A DNA stretch of 64,000 nt from CAVQRB01 sp963715055. Lineage in GTDB: Bacteria; Pseudomonadota; Alphaproteobacteria; Rhodobacterales; Rhodobacteraceae. The notes below the pieces were generated by a model, which was not told the origin of the DNA, did no database searches, and saw only the letters and a program-made list of their open reading frames with translations. This document shows positions 1 through 8,485 of this stretch, one piece after another. The position numbers were made by a program, and so were the translations under genes. The stretch spans positions 1 through 64,000 of the forward strand of contig CAVQRB010000005.1 in assembly GCA_963715055.1 (NCBI GenBank), given 5' to 3'. Position 1 is the stretch's first letter; the number at the start of each line of letters is the position of its first letter.

Positions 1-2337
1 ATGCGGTTGCCGGCGAGCAACACCAGCTATTGCAGTTCCAGTGCTCGCCGCAACATGCCGGCGCGGCGTTGTGGCCTGTCGTCCGGCACGTCGCCCACGA
101 GGCGGAATATCGGCTGCGGACGACGAAGCGACGAAGCTCGGCCGAATTGAAATGTTTATTGCCAAGAATTCACAGAATAGTGGAGCCGCGGTTCCCCTGT
201 TTGCCGGTTTGATAGGTGTCTCGGCGACCAGCCGCTATCCGCCCCTGGATCTTTCGCCTGCCCAGCTTCGCGCGCGCACCCTTGCCGCGCTTGCGAGCCA
301 TGTGCGCGACCTCGCACTGTGCCAGCCGGTTCTGATAGTGTTCGAGGACGTCCACTGGATCGATCCAGTTCTCGAGTTTCTCATCCAGGTGCTCGACGAA
401 TCGAACCAGAGGGTCATGGTGGTGATGACGAGCCGTCAAGACGGCCAGCTCGCACTTGAGGGTCATCCAGACGTCACGCGGCTCTCGCTGAACCGGCTGG
501 GGTCGCGGCGCGGCCGAGAGCATCGCAAATCGAATTGGGGGCGTCTTGGGTCTGCCGCCATACTTGCTGCGCGACATCATCGACCGCGCCGATGGAGTAC
601 CGCTGTATATCGAGGAGCTGACCAAGGCTGTGGTGGAACCCGGGGCCAGCCGGAACGCGGTGCCTGCTTCACTCCACGCGTCGCTAATGGCCCGGCTTGA
701 TCGCGCACGAGGCGTCAAGGAGATGGCGCAGCTCGCTTCATGCATCGGGCGGGAGTTTTCCTATGACCTTCTGGCGGCGGTATCACCGCTTCCGGAGAGC
801 GAATTGGACGCTGCACTGGATCGGCTGATTGCGGCGGAAATCATCTTCCGACGCCCGGGAGCCGTTTCGGCGTACTATGTCTTCAAGCACATGCTCGTGC
901 GCGATGCGGCGCACGAGAGCCTGCTACGGAAGACACGTAGACAACTGCATGCGAAGATTGCCGACGCGATCGAAGCGCGCCTGTCAGACGTCGTGCTCAC
1001 AGAGCCCGAGCTACTGGCGGAGCACTGCGCCGAAGCAGGTCTCGCCGAGAGGGAAGTCGACTATCGCCTCGCCGCCGGAAAGAGATCGCTCGCGCGCTCG
1101 GCAACATCCGAGGCCATCATGCAGATCGAGAAAGGTCTAGGGGCGATCCAACGCGCGCAGGCTGGACCGGCGCGCGACGCAAGGGAGCTCAAGCTCAGAC
1201 TGGCGCTTGGGCAGGCTTCTATCGCCGCGCGCGGCTTCGCGTCAGAGGCCGCGGGAGACGCCTATGCACGTGCGCATGCGCTTTGCGTTGCGACCGGCGA
1301 CGGGTCCGAACTCGCTCCGATCCTTTACGGACGCTCGGTTTTTCATTTCCAGCGCGGCGAGATCGGCAAGGCGCTGGAACTCGCGGAATCTGCTCGCTCT
1401 CGGGCAGGCGCGAGGCGACGGGCCAGCCGAGATTACGGGGCTGCGCATGATTGGCTCCGCGCTGTCGCAAAGGGGCGAGATCGAGCGAAGCGTGGAAAGC
1501 TTCGAAGCTGCTTTGGCGCTTTGCACGCAAGGCCGCGATCATAATTCGGCCAACGTCTTCGCCATCGACTTCTGCGCAATGAGCCTTGGCTGGCTGGCTC
1601 AACTTGAACTTCAGCGCGGGCGCGCAGCGACAGCCCGCTCGCGATACGAGAAGTCGGCCCTTCGCGCGCGAAGCGTCGGCCATGCCAACACGTCGGCCGT
1701 CACACGCGTGTGGGGATGCATTTACTTGCAACTAAGCCACGATGTGCCAAACGCGTCTACAGAGGCACTGGAGGCGATCAGCCTGTCCGAAGCCCACGGA
1801 TACCCTCTCTACCGCGCTGCCGGCTCGGTGATCCACGGCTGGACGCTTGCGCGGGAGGGACGCGGCGCCGAGGAGGGAATTTTGGCTCTGCGAAGGGGTC
1901 TCGCTGACTATGCCGCGACTGGAGCCAAGATGTGGAATCCCTACTTTCTTGGCCTGCTGGCGGAGGTCGAGGGGTGGGCCAGCGGCGCGAACGCAGGGCT
2001 TGCAGTAATTGAAAAAGCGCTCAGACAAATGGAGAGCACCGGCGCGCGCTGGATCGCTGCCGACCTACTCCGCATTCGTGGCTATTCTGCATCGGCGGGT
2101 GGGGCGTCCGGGTCGGCGGAGGCCGAGGCTAGTTATGCCGCAGCCATGCATACAGCAGAGTTGCACGGAGCCCATCTGTGGCGACTTCGCGCGGCGACCG
2201 GTCTCGCAAGGCTGTGGCGGGGTTCCGAAGCATCCGCAAGAAGGCGACGACTTCTCGAACCGATCATCGCACGATTCCCCGAGCCGTTGAACACTTTTGA
2301 CGACGCATCAGCAGCGGAGGCCATCATCGCTAAGTAG
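1..2337 (+). pseudogene. Frameshifted AAA-ATPase/TPR half of an adenylate-cyclase-like regulator (5' end outside window)
   Basis: Three reading frames must be joined to recover one protein. The start (frame of base 3) has the QCSPQHAGAALWPVV block. The next piece has a Walker B-like block, LIVFEDVHWID, at about 338-372. The third has the DGVPLYIEELTKAV block and a helical region (about 510-1395), and the last is a TPR-like tail ending in TAG at 2337. The breaks lie near 105-112, about 505, and about 1395. This order is typical of class III adenylate/guanylate cyclases with an AAA ATPase and TPRs; a cyclase domain would lie upstream, out of view. Three breaks in 2.3 kb suggest decay, although indel sequencing errors cannot be excluded. 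Family assignment is good; loss of function is inferred. Confidence 0.75.
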
Positions 2338-2609
2338 TTCGCGCGCGTTAATTGAGCTCTAGAGCAAATGGCTGAAATGGTTTCCGATCAGCTTGAAGTA
2401 TAGGGGATAGTCAATCCTGTGGTCGGCTTAGTCCGCGAAGTGTGAGTTCGCCCGTTATCTGTTTTCGGCGATGCAGCGAATGGCAGCTAAACGGGCTGCA
2501 ACGCAGCATCTGGTAGCAGCGCTGCGAGTCGGGCTTGGGCCGTTGTTGTCGGGTGGCCAGATAGTGCACATCTGGCCACCCTATACTCCCAAAAAGGAGC
2601 GTCGCTGGG
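2338..2609. other. Non-coding stretch beside the island edge
   Basis: No convincing gene lies here. Short ORFs on both strands have no recognisable features. The only structure is the 12-bp inverted repeat at 2551-2581, listed separately. The stretch separates the decayed ATPase from the AlpA relic and is probably eroded mobile-element DNA. Confidence 0.5.
2551..2581. repeat. Perfect 12-bp inverted repeat
   Basis: GGGTGGCCAGAT at 2551-2562 is exactly complementary to 2570-2581, with a 7-base loop. It lies about 30 bases past the stop of the AlpA relic, read on the minus strand. No T-run follows it, so it could be a degraded terminator or a recombinase binding site of the former element. Confidence 0.6.
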
Positions 2610-2786
2610 TTATCGGTCGTCCAACCGCGCTTGAAGCCATTCCAGCACTTCCGCTTCCACCCATCCCACTCTGTTAGGACCGAGTTGTATCCGCTTGGGG
2701 AACTCACCAGCCTTTTCCAGACGTGCAACATGCTGAGGGGACTACAGGACCAGCTCCTTCAGTTGGCGTTTTGATAGTATCCGCAT
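2610..2786 (-). pseudogene. alpA: AlpA-family regulator/excisionase relic with in-frame amber codon
   Basis: On the minus strand the ATG at 2786 opens MRILSKRQLKELVL. A TAG codon follows at 2744-2742, and the same frame then continues with SPQHVARLEKAGEFPKR, GPNRVGWVEAEVLEWLQAR and a TAA at 2612-2610. Apart from codon 15 this is a complete 58-residue AlpA-type winged-helix protein (pattern FPKR...GPNRVGWVEAEV). In that family the residue before SPQ is normally Tyr, so a TAT/TAC to TAG change is the simple explanation. AlpA proteins activate excision or integrase genes of islands integrated at tRNAs. The position about 220 bp beyond the 3' end of tRNA-Arg fits a decayed island. No integrase is visible nearby. 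Confidence 0.8.
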
Positions 2787-2967
2787 CACGATATCTCCAT
2801 AAATGAAGAGCATCGCGATGCCCTGAGGTTGACGAAACCTAGGCAGGCAAAGGTTAGCAGACCCGCGAGCACGTGACGAGTCGCTCCATTGCCAAGAACA
2901 TAGCTGAACACCGAAAAATATTGCAAAACAGAGCGATTAAGGAGACTGAAAAGAGACTGAAAACTAG

Positions 2968-2998
2968 AAAAGGCTTAGCGATTTTACGCTAAGCCTTT
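2968..2998 (-). terminator. Rho-independent terminator of tRNA-Arg
   Basis: AGGCTTAGCG (2971-2980) pairs with CGCTAAGCCT (2987-2996) across a 6-base loop, extended by flanking A/T pairs. Read on the minus strand the stem is followed by TTTTCTAGTTTT. It begins about 10 bases past the encoded CCA end of the tRNA. Confidence 0.8.
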
Positions 2999-3006
2999 GA
3001 AATTTA

Positions 3007-3083
3007 TGGCGGACCGAGGAGGATTCGAACCCCCGACCCCTTGATTCGTAGTCAAGTACTCTATCCAGCTGAGCTATCGGTCC
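3007..3083 (-). tRNA. tRNA-Arg(ACG)
   Basis: The minus strand folds as a standard cloverleaf. The acceptor arms are GGACCGA (3083-3077) and TCGGTCC, with discriminator G at 3010 and an encoded CCA at 3009-3007. The D arm is AGCTCAGCTGGATAGAGT, the anticodon loop CTACGAA carries ACG, and the T arm contains GGTTCGAATCC. ACG reads CGU/CGC/CGA after deamination to inosine. Its 3' end faces the accessory region, the usual geometry for islands integrating into the 3' end of a tRNA gene. Confidence 0.95.
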
Positions 3084-3147
3084 ACTGAGGGCGGGGTTTA
3101 GTGCCGGTTGCGGTTTTATGCAAGCCCAATCCGCGGAAAATCACTGT

Positions 3148-4575
3148 TCAGGCGGCGCTATCCCTCAACGACGTCGAAGCCAGGCCAGGACCCAGCGTGC
3201 CATCGCCTTTGGGGAGGCAGATCATGAAGCTCGTGCCTTCCGCCCCGGTCCGGGTCATCTTCAGCGTCCCGCCGTGACCGCGCACGAGTTCCGAGGAAAT
3301 GGCGAGCCCAAGGCCCGCACCACCTTTCGTCGCCCCGCCCTGGAACGGCGTGAACAGATGCTCGAGCGCCTTGGCCGGAAGGCCAGGACCGGTATCGGAG
3401 ACCTCGATCCACCAGGCAGCCTCATCCTCCCTGCCCCGCACGACAATGCGCCCAGGGGATCCCGTGGCGACGATCGCCTGGCGGGCATTCCGGATAAGGT
3501 TCGCGAAGACCCGGTAGATTTGCTCGGGATCGGCACGCACTTTCATCGACAACGGCACCTCGCTTTCGAATTCCAGCGGAAAATCTCCCACCGCCAACCT
3601 TTCGCTGTCGATGACCTCTTCGATGACCTCGTGCAGGGGCAGTACGGTGAGCGTCGGGCTCGGCTCCTCGGCCTTTCCGAAGGCGAGCGTGCTTTCGCAC
3701 AGGTGAACGGCCCGCGTGATCGAGCCAACCAGTTTCGGCGCCATGCGTTTCACGGTCGGATCCTCGCTCATCTCGATGCGGTCAGTGAAGAGCTGCGCCG
3801 AAGTGAGGATGTTGCGCAGGTCATGACTGATCTTGCTCACCGCGCTGCCAAGTTGTGCCAGCCTGTCCTTCTGGCGCAGCGCATGGGTGAGATCGTTCTC
3901 CATCTTCTGCAGCGCCAGTTCCGCCTCATGCAATTCGGTGACCTTGGCGGACGGCACGATGATCCGGCGCGCATCCTCGGGTGCAGCGGCGTAATTCTGC
4001 ATCTGTTCGACGACGCGCTTGATCGGCTTGAGCAGCAGCGCGCGCATGGCAAGAAACAACAACAAGGCCGTCATCACCGAAATCACCGCCGAAAGGATCA
4101 GGATGCGGACGCCGTAGTCGATCATGGCCATCCGAAGCGGCGCGGTTTCCATGGTGATCTCGATCAGCAGCCCGGCGTCGCGCACCGGCGCGCCGATCAC
4201 CCGGATGATTTCGTTCTCAGGCTTTGCCAGCCGGGCGATCGCATCCCGGATCAGCACCGGCGCGCTGGCGTCGCGCATGTCGAAAGTCGCATCGATCGGC
4301 GAGGGCAGCGCCGAGGAGAGCATCAGTTGCCGCACCTCGTCGCGCCGCAGCACGACGTTGAAGACACCGGCGTTTTCAAGCAGTTCGGCCTCCAGTTCGC
4401 GGTCGATCATGTCGTCGGCGAGCAGCGCCAGCGAGGCGATCTGGGCCCGCTCCAGCCGGTTCATCAGATAATCTTCGCGAAACCGCGCAATCGACGGCAC
4501 GAAGATCAGCACCTCAGCCAGCATCACGAAGATGGTGGTCAGTATGAAGAGCCGTCCTGAGAGCGAGTTGAACAT
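3148..4575 (-). CDS. Sensor histidine kinase (orphan, membrane-bound)
   Basis: This 475-residue protein has a membrane segment at about residues 8-28, a periplasmic sensor region of about 125 residues, and a second segment at about 157-178. A HAMP-like linker follows, then a coiled-coil stretch and a dimerisation helix with phospho-acceptor His251 in KISHDLRNILTS. The ATPase domain has the N box FANLIRNARQAI, G1 DTGPGLP and G2 GGAGLGLAIS. It should autophosphorylate and pass phosphate to a response regulator, but none lies in this window. The gene follows the flavoprotein at 4591-6009 by 15 bp and is probably co-transcribed with it and the TVP38 gene. The sensed signal is unknown. Confidence 0.9.
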   Translation of the reverse strand: MFNSLSGRLFILTTIFVMLAEVLIFVPSIARFREDYLMNRLERAQIASLALLADDMIDRELEAELLENAGVFNVVLRRDEVRQLMLSSALPSPIDATFDMRDASAPVLIRDAIARLAKPENEIIRVIGAPVRDAGLLIEITMETAPLRMAMIDYGVRILILSAVISVMTALLLFLAMRALLLKPIKRVVEQMQNYAAAPEDARRIIVPSAKVTELHEAELALQKMENDLTHALRQKDRLAQLGSAVSKISHDLRNILTSAQLFTDRIEMSEDPTVKRMAPKLVGSITRAVHLCESTLAFGKAEEPSPTLTVLPLHEVIEEVIDSERLAVGDFPLEFESEVPLSMKVRADPEQIYRVFANLIRNARQAIVATGSPGRIVVRGREDEAAWWIEVSDTGPGLPAKALEHLFTPFQGGATKGGAGLGLAISSELVRGHGGTLKMTRTGAEGTSFMICLPKGDGTLGPGLASTSLRDSAA

Positions 4576-4590
4576 CGTGCCGACAGGCTT

Positions 4591-6009
4591 TCACGGGATG
4601 TGGCGCTGGACAAGCCCCACGATACGCTTGACCATGGGATTGTCGAAAAGCCGCGGCGAGAAATAGGCGCCTGCCACGCGCTTGTTGATCTCGCCGATAC
4701 TTGGATAGGGCGCGATCATGGCGGCGATCTGGCTCATCTTCATGCGGTTGGCGATGGCCAGCGACCACAGGCCGATCAACTCGCCGGCCTGATGCCCGAC
4801 GATGGAGGCGCCGACCGGACGCCCCTTGACCACCATGAGCTTGATGAAACCGGTCGTCTTGCGCTCGGCCACGGCGCGGTCGTTATGGGCGAAATCGAAG
4901 CGAACCACTTCGAGCGCCCTGCCGTGTTTAGCTCGCGCCGCTTGTTCGGTCATCCCGACTTGCGCCAGTTCCGGGTCGGTGTAGGTCGTCCATGGGATGT
5001 GCTCCGTCTTCACGGTCGATGGCAGGCCGAAAAGGATTGAGCGGATGATGACACTTGCATGGTAGCCCGCGACATGGGTGAACTGCATGCCGCCCGCCAC
5101 ATCGCCGATGGCATAGACCTTGCGATTTGAGGTGCGCAGGCTCGTATCCACCTTGATCCCGATGCGGGTTGTCGCAATTCCCGCAATGTCGAGATTCAGC
5201 CGCTCGGTATTCGCCTTGCGCCCGACCGCAATGAGCAAGTCAGAGCCCTTGAAGCGCCGACCGTCTTCGGCAACGACCTCGACAGCGCCTTTGCTGCCCG
5301 AGACTTCCACCACCTTGGCCGCTTCCTCGATCACCACCCCTTCGGCGCGGAGACGCTCGAGAACGACGCCTGCAAGTTCGGGATCGTCCTTGCCCAGGGC
5401 CTTGGCCCCTTCGATGACAGTCACCTTGCTGCCAAGACGGCGGTGCGCCTGCGCCATTTCCATGCCGATCGGTCCCCCGCCAATGATCAGCAGATGGTCA
5501 GGGCGGTCGCGCAGGTCGAAGAGCGTTTCGTTGGTTTCGAATGGGATCTCATCGAGTCCCGGGATCGACGGCACCAGCGGCGAAGACCCCGTGGCAATCA
5601 CGATCCGGCGCGCGGCGATCACCTTGTCCCCGGCCTGCACCTCGGTCGGTGAAATGAAATGGCCGAAGGCGCGGATGACCTTGACACCGAATCCCTCGAA
5701 CCTTTCCTGGCTATCCACGGGGGCGATGGTGGCGATGATGTCGCGCACATGGTGCATGGCGGCGGCGTAATCCGCCTCGCCTCGCGCGACCTGCACGCCG
5801 AAGGCCCCTGCATGGCGCTGGACCTCGGCCGCTTTTCCGCTGGCAAGCAGCGCCTTGGAGGGGATGCAGCCATAGTTCAGGCAATCCCCGCCCATCTTGT
5901 GACCTTCGAGCAGCACAACATCTGCGCCCATCTGCGCAGCACCCGCGGCGACGGAAAGGCCGCCGGAGCCGGCGCCGATTATCAGCAGATCGGGCGTCAG
6001 CCTTTCCAT
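4591..6009 (-). CDS. FAD-dependent pyridine nucleotide-disulfide oxidoreductase (Lpd/MerA-like)
   Basis: This 472-residue class I flavoprotein has an N-terminal FAD-binding motif (IIGAGSGGLSVA). The redox-active disulfide motif GGDCLNYGCIPSKALL lies near residues 40-55, the NAD(P)H-binding GGGPIGMEMA near 178, and a second FAD motif (YAIGDVAGG) near 313. The C-terminal dimer domain lacks the HxHPT-type His-Glu pair of true dihydrolipoamide dehydrogenases, having APYPSIGEINK instead. It also has no heavy-metal domain or C-terminal Cys pair as in MerA, so the substrate is open. It abuts the TVP38 gene (1-bp gap), a pairing common in proteobacteria. Confidence 0.85.
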   Translation of the reverse strand: MERLTPDLLIIGAGSGGLSVAAGAAQMGADVVLLEGHKMGGDCLNYGCIPSKALLASGKAAEVQRHAGAFGVQVARGEADYAAAMHHVRDIIATIAPVDSQERFEGFGVKVIRAFGHFISPTEVQAGDKVIAARRIVIATGSSPLVPSIPGLDEIPFETNETLFDLRDRPDHLLIIGGGPIGMEMAQAHRRLGSKVTVIEGAKALGKDDPELAGVVLERLRAEGVVIEEAAKVVEVSGSKGAVEVVAEDGRRFKGSDLLIAVGRKANTERLNLDIAGIATTRIGIKVDTSLRTSNRKVYAIGDVAGGMQFTHVAGYHASVIIRSILFGLPSTVKTEHIPWTTYTDPELAQVGMTEQAARAKHGRALEVVRFDFAHNDRAVAERKTTGFIKLMVVKGRPVGASIVGHQAGELIGLWSLAIANRMKMSQIAAMIAPYPSIGEINKRVAGAYFSPRLFDNPMVKRIVGLVQRHIP

Positions 6010-6010
6010 G

Positions 6011-6742
6011 TCAGAGGCCTGTCCGACCGGTCACGCTCTTGACGATCACCGGCATCAGCGACAAGGCGCAGAGACCAAGGAGCGGCAACAGGATGTGCGG
6101 CTCGAAGATGACACCGAGATCCGGCGCCTCGCCTCGGGCAAAGACCTCTCCCAGCCCCGCACCGACGGAGGAATAAACCAGCGATCCCGGTATGATCCCG
6201 AGAAAGGTCGAGATGACGAAGCGGTGCAGCGGAACCGACAGAAACGCCGGGATCAGATTGGCAAGAAAGAAGGGCACGACCGGCACCAGCCGGATGAAGA
6301 ACAGCATGGACCACTGGTTTTCATCGATGCCCTGCCGGATTGTCCGCACCGCCCCCTTGGAGCTGTCCATCCGCGCCGAGAAGTACGCGCCCAGTCCGCT
6401 GCGCGCGGCCAGAAAGATCACGGTGGCGCCGATGGTCGCACCGATCACGCTGAGGAAAGACCCGGCAACCGTGCCGAAGAGAAAGCCGCCCGTCAGCGTG
6501 GCAACCAGCGCTCCCGGCAGGGAGAAGGCAACGATAACCACATAGGCCGCGACGAAGGCCGCCATGGTGAGGACGAAGTGGCTGTCCCGAAAGGCGATCA
6601 ACGCTTCGCGGTTGTCACGCAGCGCGTCGAAGCTCAGGTAATCCCGCAAGGTAAAGGCGCCGACCGCCGCCACGACCAGTATGATCAGGATCGGCAGGTG
6701 CCGCAGGGGCCCGGAGGTCTGGTTTTCGGTCATGTCCGTCAC
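6011..6742 (-). CDS. TVP38/TMEM64 (DedA-like) membrane protein
   Basis: This is an integral inner-membrane protein of about 243 residues with some six hydrophobic segments. The SNARE-associated/VTT core has FSLPGALVATLTGGFLFGT followed by the conserved RLVPVVPFFLANLIPA and FLGIIPGSLVYS blocks. The start is set at GTG 6742 because AAGG lies 8 bases upstream; ATG 6733 is the alternative. A longer in-frame start at 6850 adds a non-conserved, non-hydrophobic extension and is rejected. VTT-domain proteins are linked to lipid handling. The gene sits first in the likely TVP38-flavoprotein-histidine kinase operon. Confidence 0.85.
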   Translation of the reverse strand: MTDMTENQTSGPLRHLPILIILVVAAVGAFTLRDYLSFDALRDNREALIAFRDSHFVLTMAAFVAAYVVIVAFSLPGALVATLTGGFLFGTVAGSFLSVIGATIGATVIFLAARSGLGAYFSARMDSSKGAVRTIRQGIDENQWSMLFFIRLVPVVPFFLANLIPAFLSVPLHRFVISTFLGIIPGSLVYSSVGAGLGEVFARGEAPDLGVIFEPHILLPLLGLCALSLMPVIVKSVTGRTGL

Positions 6743-6942
6743 AAACTTCGCCTTTTGATCATTGCACTTCAATCGTCCCCAGTAATGACCTGTTGCGGAC
6801 CCTGGCGATAGCGGCTTCACGTGCGCTTGATGGCGCGTGACACAAACCAACGGAATAACGCGAAGTTCCCGGTGCCCTGAAACATTTGCGCCGTGTCACG
6901 GCGGAAATTGTTGCAACCGGCTGTTTTCCGGCCTCGAAGGGT

Positions 6943-6971
6943 TTGACTTGCCGGTATCTGCGCTTTAGAGG
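6943..6971 (+). promoter_or_regulatory. Predicted sigma-70 promoter of rpmH-rnpA-yidD
   Basis: TTGACT at 6943-6948 and TAGAGG at 6966-6971 are separated by 17 bp, about 72 bp upstream of the rpmH start. The same TTGAC-N17-TAnnnG layout recurs before the ribosomal units of this window. Confidence 0.6.
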
Positions 6972-7042
6972 ACAGGCTTCAAAGATTGCATGCCACGCGG
7001 ATCGATTCCGCCACAGGCTAAGATTAAAGTGGAGACGGAGCG

Positions 7043-7177
7043 ATGAAACGCACCTACCAACCCTCGAACCTCGTGCGCAAACGGCGCCATGGCTTCCGCG
7101 CGCGCATGGCGACCGCAGGTGGCCGCAAGGTACTCAACGCCCGCCGTGCGCGCGGCCGGAAAACTCTGAGCGCCTGA
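7043..7177 (+). CDS. rpmH: 50S ribosomal protein L34
   Basis: This 44-residue, very basic protein starts MKRTYQPSNLVRKRRHGF and ends GRKTLSA, the full L34 signature and normal length. A purine-rich GGAGACGGAG lies just before the ATG. L34 is a small structural component of the large subunit. The gene is followed by rnpA and yidD, the conserved rpmH-rnpA-yidD arrangement, although here dnaA is not adjacent, as is common in alphaproteobacteria. Confidence 0.97.
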   Translation: MKRTYQPSNLVRKRRHGFRARMATAGGRKVLNARRARGRKTLSA

Positions 7178-7202
7178 AGCGCTTCGAACGAGTACGTGTG
7201 AA

Positions 7203-7616
7203 ATGATGCCGCCGCACGCCCCCCCGACCGGTATATCCGGATCCGGTGACAGGCGTGCGGCGGCTTCTTTGCGTCTTGCGATCCTGACCAGACGCGGCGA
7301 CTTTCTGCGCGCATCAACCGCAGCAAGGGTCGCAAAACCCGGCTTCATCCTTCAGGCGCGGCGGCGAGATCCGGACGAGGCCGAGGGCGTTCGCGTCGGC
7401 TTCACCTGTTCGAAGAAGGTGGGGAATGCCGTCGCGCGCAATCGCGCCAAGAGACGGCTACGCGAAGTCGCGCGCCTCGGTTTGCCTGGCGCAGGCGTTG
7501 ACGGCTTCGACTACGTGTTGATCGGACGGAAATCGGCAACGGCGGATCTGCCCTTCGGGACCCTGCAAGCCGATTTCGGCAAGGCGCTGGCGCAGATTCA
7601 CAAGCCGCGCGAATGA
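7203..7616 (+). CDS. rnpA: Ribonuclease P protein component
   Basis: This 137-residue basic protein binds the RNase P RNA and helps it process tRNA 5' ends. The diagnostic RNR block appears as KKVGNAVARNRAKRRLREVAR (split here as KKVGNAVARN and RAKRRLREVAR). It is preceded by VRVGFTCS and followed by the usual FDYVLIGRK strand. The first 35 residues are less conserved, so the exact start (7203 or 7206) is uncertain. The gene lies 25 bp after rpmH, and its stop overlaps the start of yidD by 4 bases, so translation is probably coupled. Confidence 0.95.
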   Translation: MMPPHAPPTGISGSGDRRAAASLRLAILTRRGDFLRASTAARVAKPGFILQARRRDPDEAEGVRVGFTCSKKVGNAVARNRAKRRLREVARLGLPGAGVDGFDYVLIGRKSATADLPFGTLQADFGKALAQIHKPRE

Positions 7617-7852
7617 CACCGTTTGCCTGGCTTCTCGCGCTGCCAGTCCGGGGCTACAGGCTCGTCTTCAGCCCCTGGGTCGGGCACAATTGCCGGTTTC
7701 AGCCCACGTGCAGCGCCTATGCACTCGAAGCGTTGCAGCGTCACGGCGGGTTTCATGGAGCCTGGCTCGCCGCACGTCGCATTGCGCGGTGCCATCCATG
7801 GGGCGCATCCGGTTACGACCCGGTTCCCGAGAAATCGGAACGCGAACCGTAG
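7613..7852 (+). CDS. yidD: Membrane protein insertion efficiency factor YidD
   Basis: This 79-residue protein has the full family signature: YRLVFSPWVG, then the triple-Cys region CRFQPTCSAYALEAL, followed by HGGFHGAWLAARRIARCHPW. YidD proteins have an amphipathic N-terminal helix and assist Sec/YidC-dependent membrane protein insertion. The ATG lies inside the rnpA stop region (ATGA overlap). yidC itself is 3.3 kb downstream on the same strand. Confidence 0.96.
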   Translation: MTPFAWLLALPVRGYRLVFSPWVGHNCRFQPTCSAYALEALQRHGGFHGAWLAARRIARCHPWGASGYDPVPEKSEREP

Positions 7853-7858
7853 CTGCGT

Positions 7859-8386
7859 TCACTGCTTTTCGAAGGAGATGATGACTTCGCCGATGTCGAC
7901 GCCGTATTTCTTCATGTAGGCACGGTTGAGCACACGGTTCTCGCTCAGCATCCACATCCAGTCATCGAAGCTGACACGCAGGGTACCGTCCGGCACCGGC
8001 AGATCGATTGTGTAGCGCCAGTTGAACGTATCTCCGCGCTCCTCGCCCGACGCGCGCCCGATCACGCCAGGTGCCGTGCCTTCCCAGCTGTCCGGCCCGG
8101 TCTTTCTCAGGCTCCAGATTCGCTGTTCTGTCGTCTTGTCCTCATAGATGAAGTCTTCCACCAGGGTGAGCGTTTCACCGTCCCACGTGCCGTTGATATC
8201 GACATCGAAGCGCCGCCTTACGGTACCGAAGACATCCTGAAACTGGCCTTGCGCCACGACATGACCGGCAAAGAACTCCTCGAGGTTCAACTGTCTGTCC
8301 GACAGGCTGGCATCGTCGAGACTGGGCTTGCCGACGCAGCCCGCAAGCGTGAGGACTGCGAAAATAACCGCCAGCCGCAGTATCAT
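7859..8386 (-). CDS. Putative lipoprotein, DUF3833-like
   Basis: The start at 8386 follows AGGAAGG and gives a 175-residue protein. A lipobox (LTLAGC, Cys17) ends a short hydrophobic signal, so the mature protein should be lipid-anchored. The body is a lipocalin-like beta-strand series with LEEFFAGHVVAQGQFQDVFG and a C-terminal DDWMWMLSENRVLNRAYM KKYG region, resembling the DUF3833 family. The function is unknown. It is convergent with yidD (6-bp gap) and divergent from ttcA. An ORF opening further upstream at 8524 is not supported. Confidence 0.8.
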   Translation of the reverse strand: MILRLAVIFAVLTLAGCVGKPSLDDASLSDRQLNLEEFFAGHVVAQGQFQDVFGTVRRRFDVDINGTWDGETLTLVEDFIYEDKTTEQRIWSLRKTGPDSWEGTAPGVIGRASGEERGDTFNWRYTIDLPVPDGTLRVSFDDWMWMLSENRVLNRAYMKKYGVDIGEVIISFEKQ

Positions 8387-8485
8387 GTTGTTTCCTTCCT
8401 CTTTGCATTGGATACGCCCGGCGGACACTTTTGGTTCAGGCGTAGGCAGGATATAGGTCTTGCGTAGCTTTCCAGGATCCTTGCC

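Noticed and set aside
2942..2964. Tandem GAGACTGAAAA repeat as an attachment site
   Set aside because: Two short A-rich units only; no matching copy is visible elsewhere in the window.
3118..4560. Plus-strand open frame of 480 codons opposite the histidine kinase
   Set aside because: Fully antisense to a gene with all kinase motifs; no recognisable domain.
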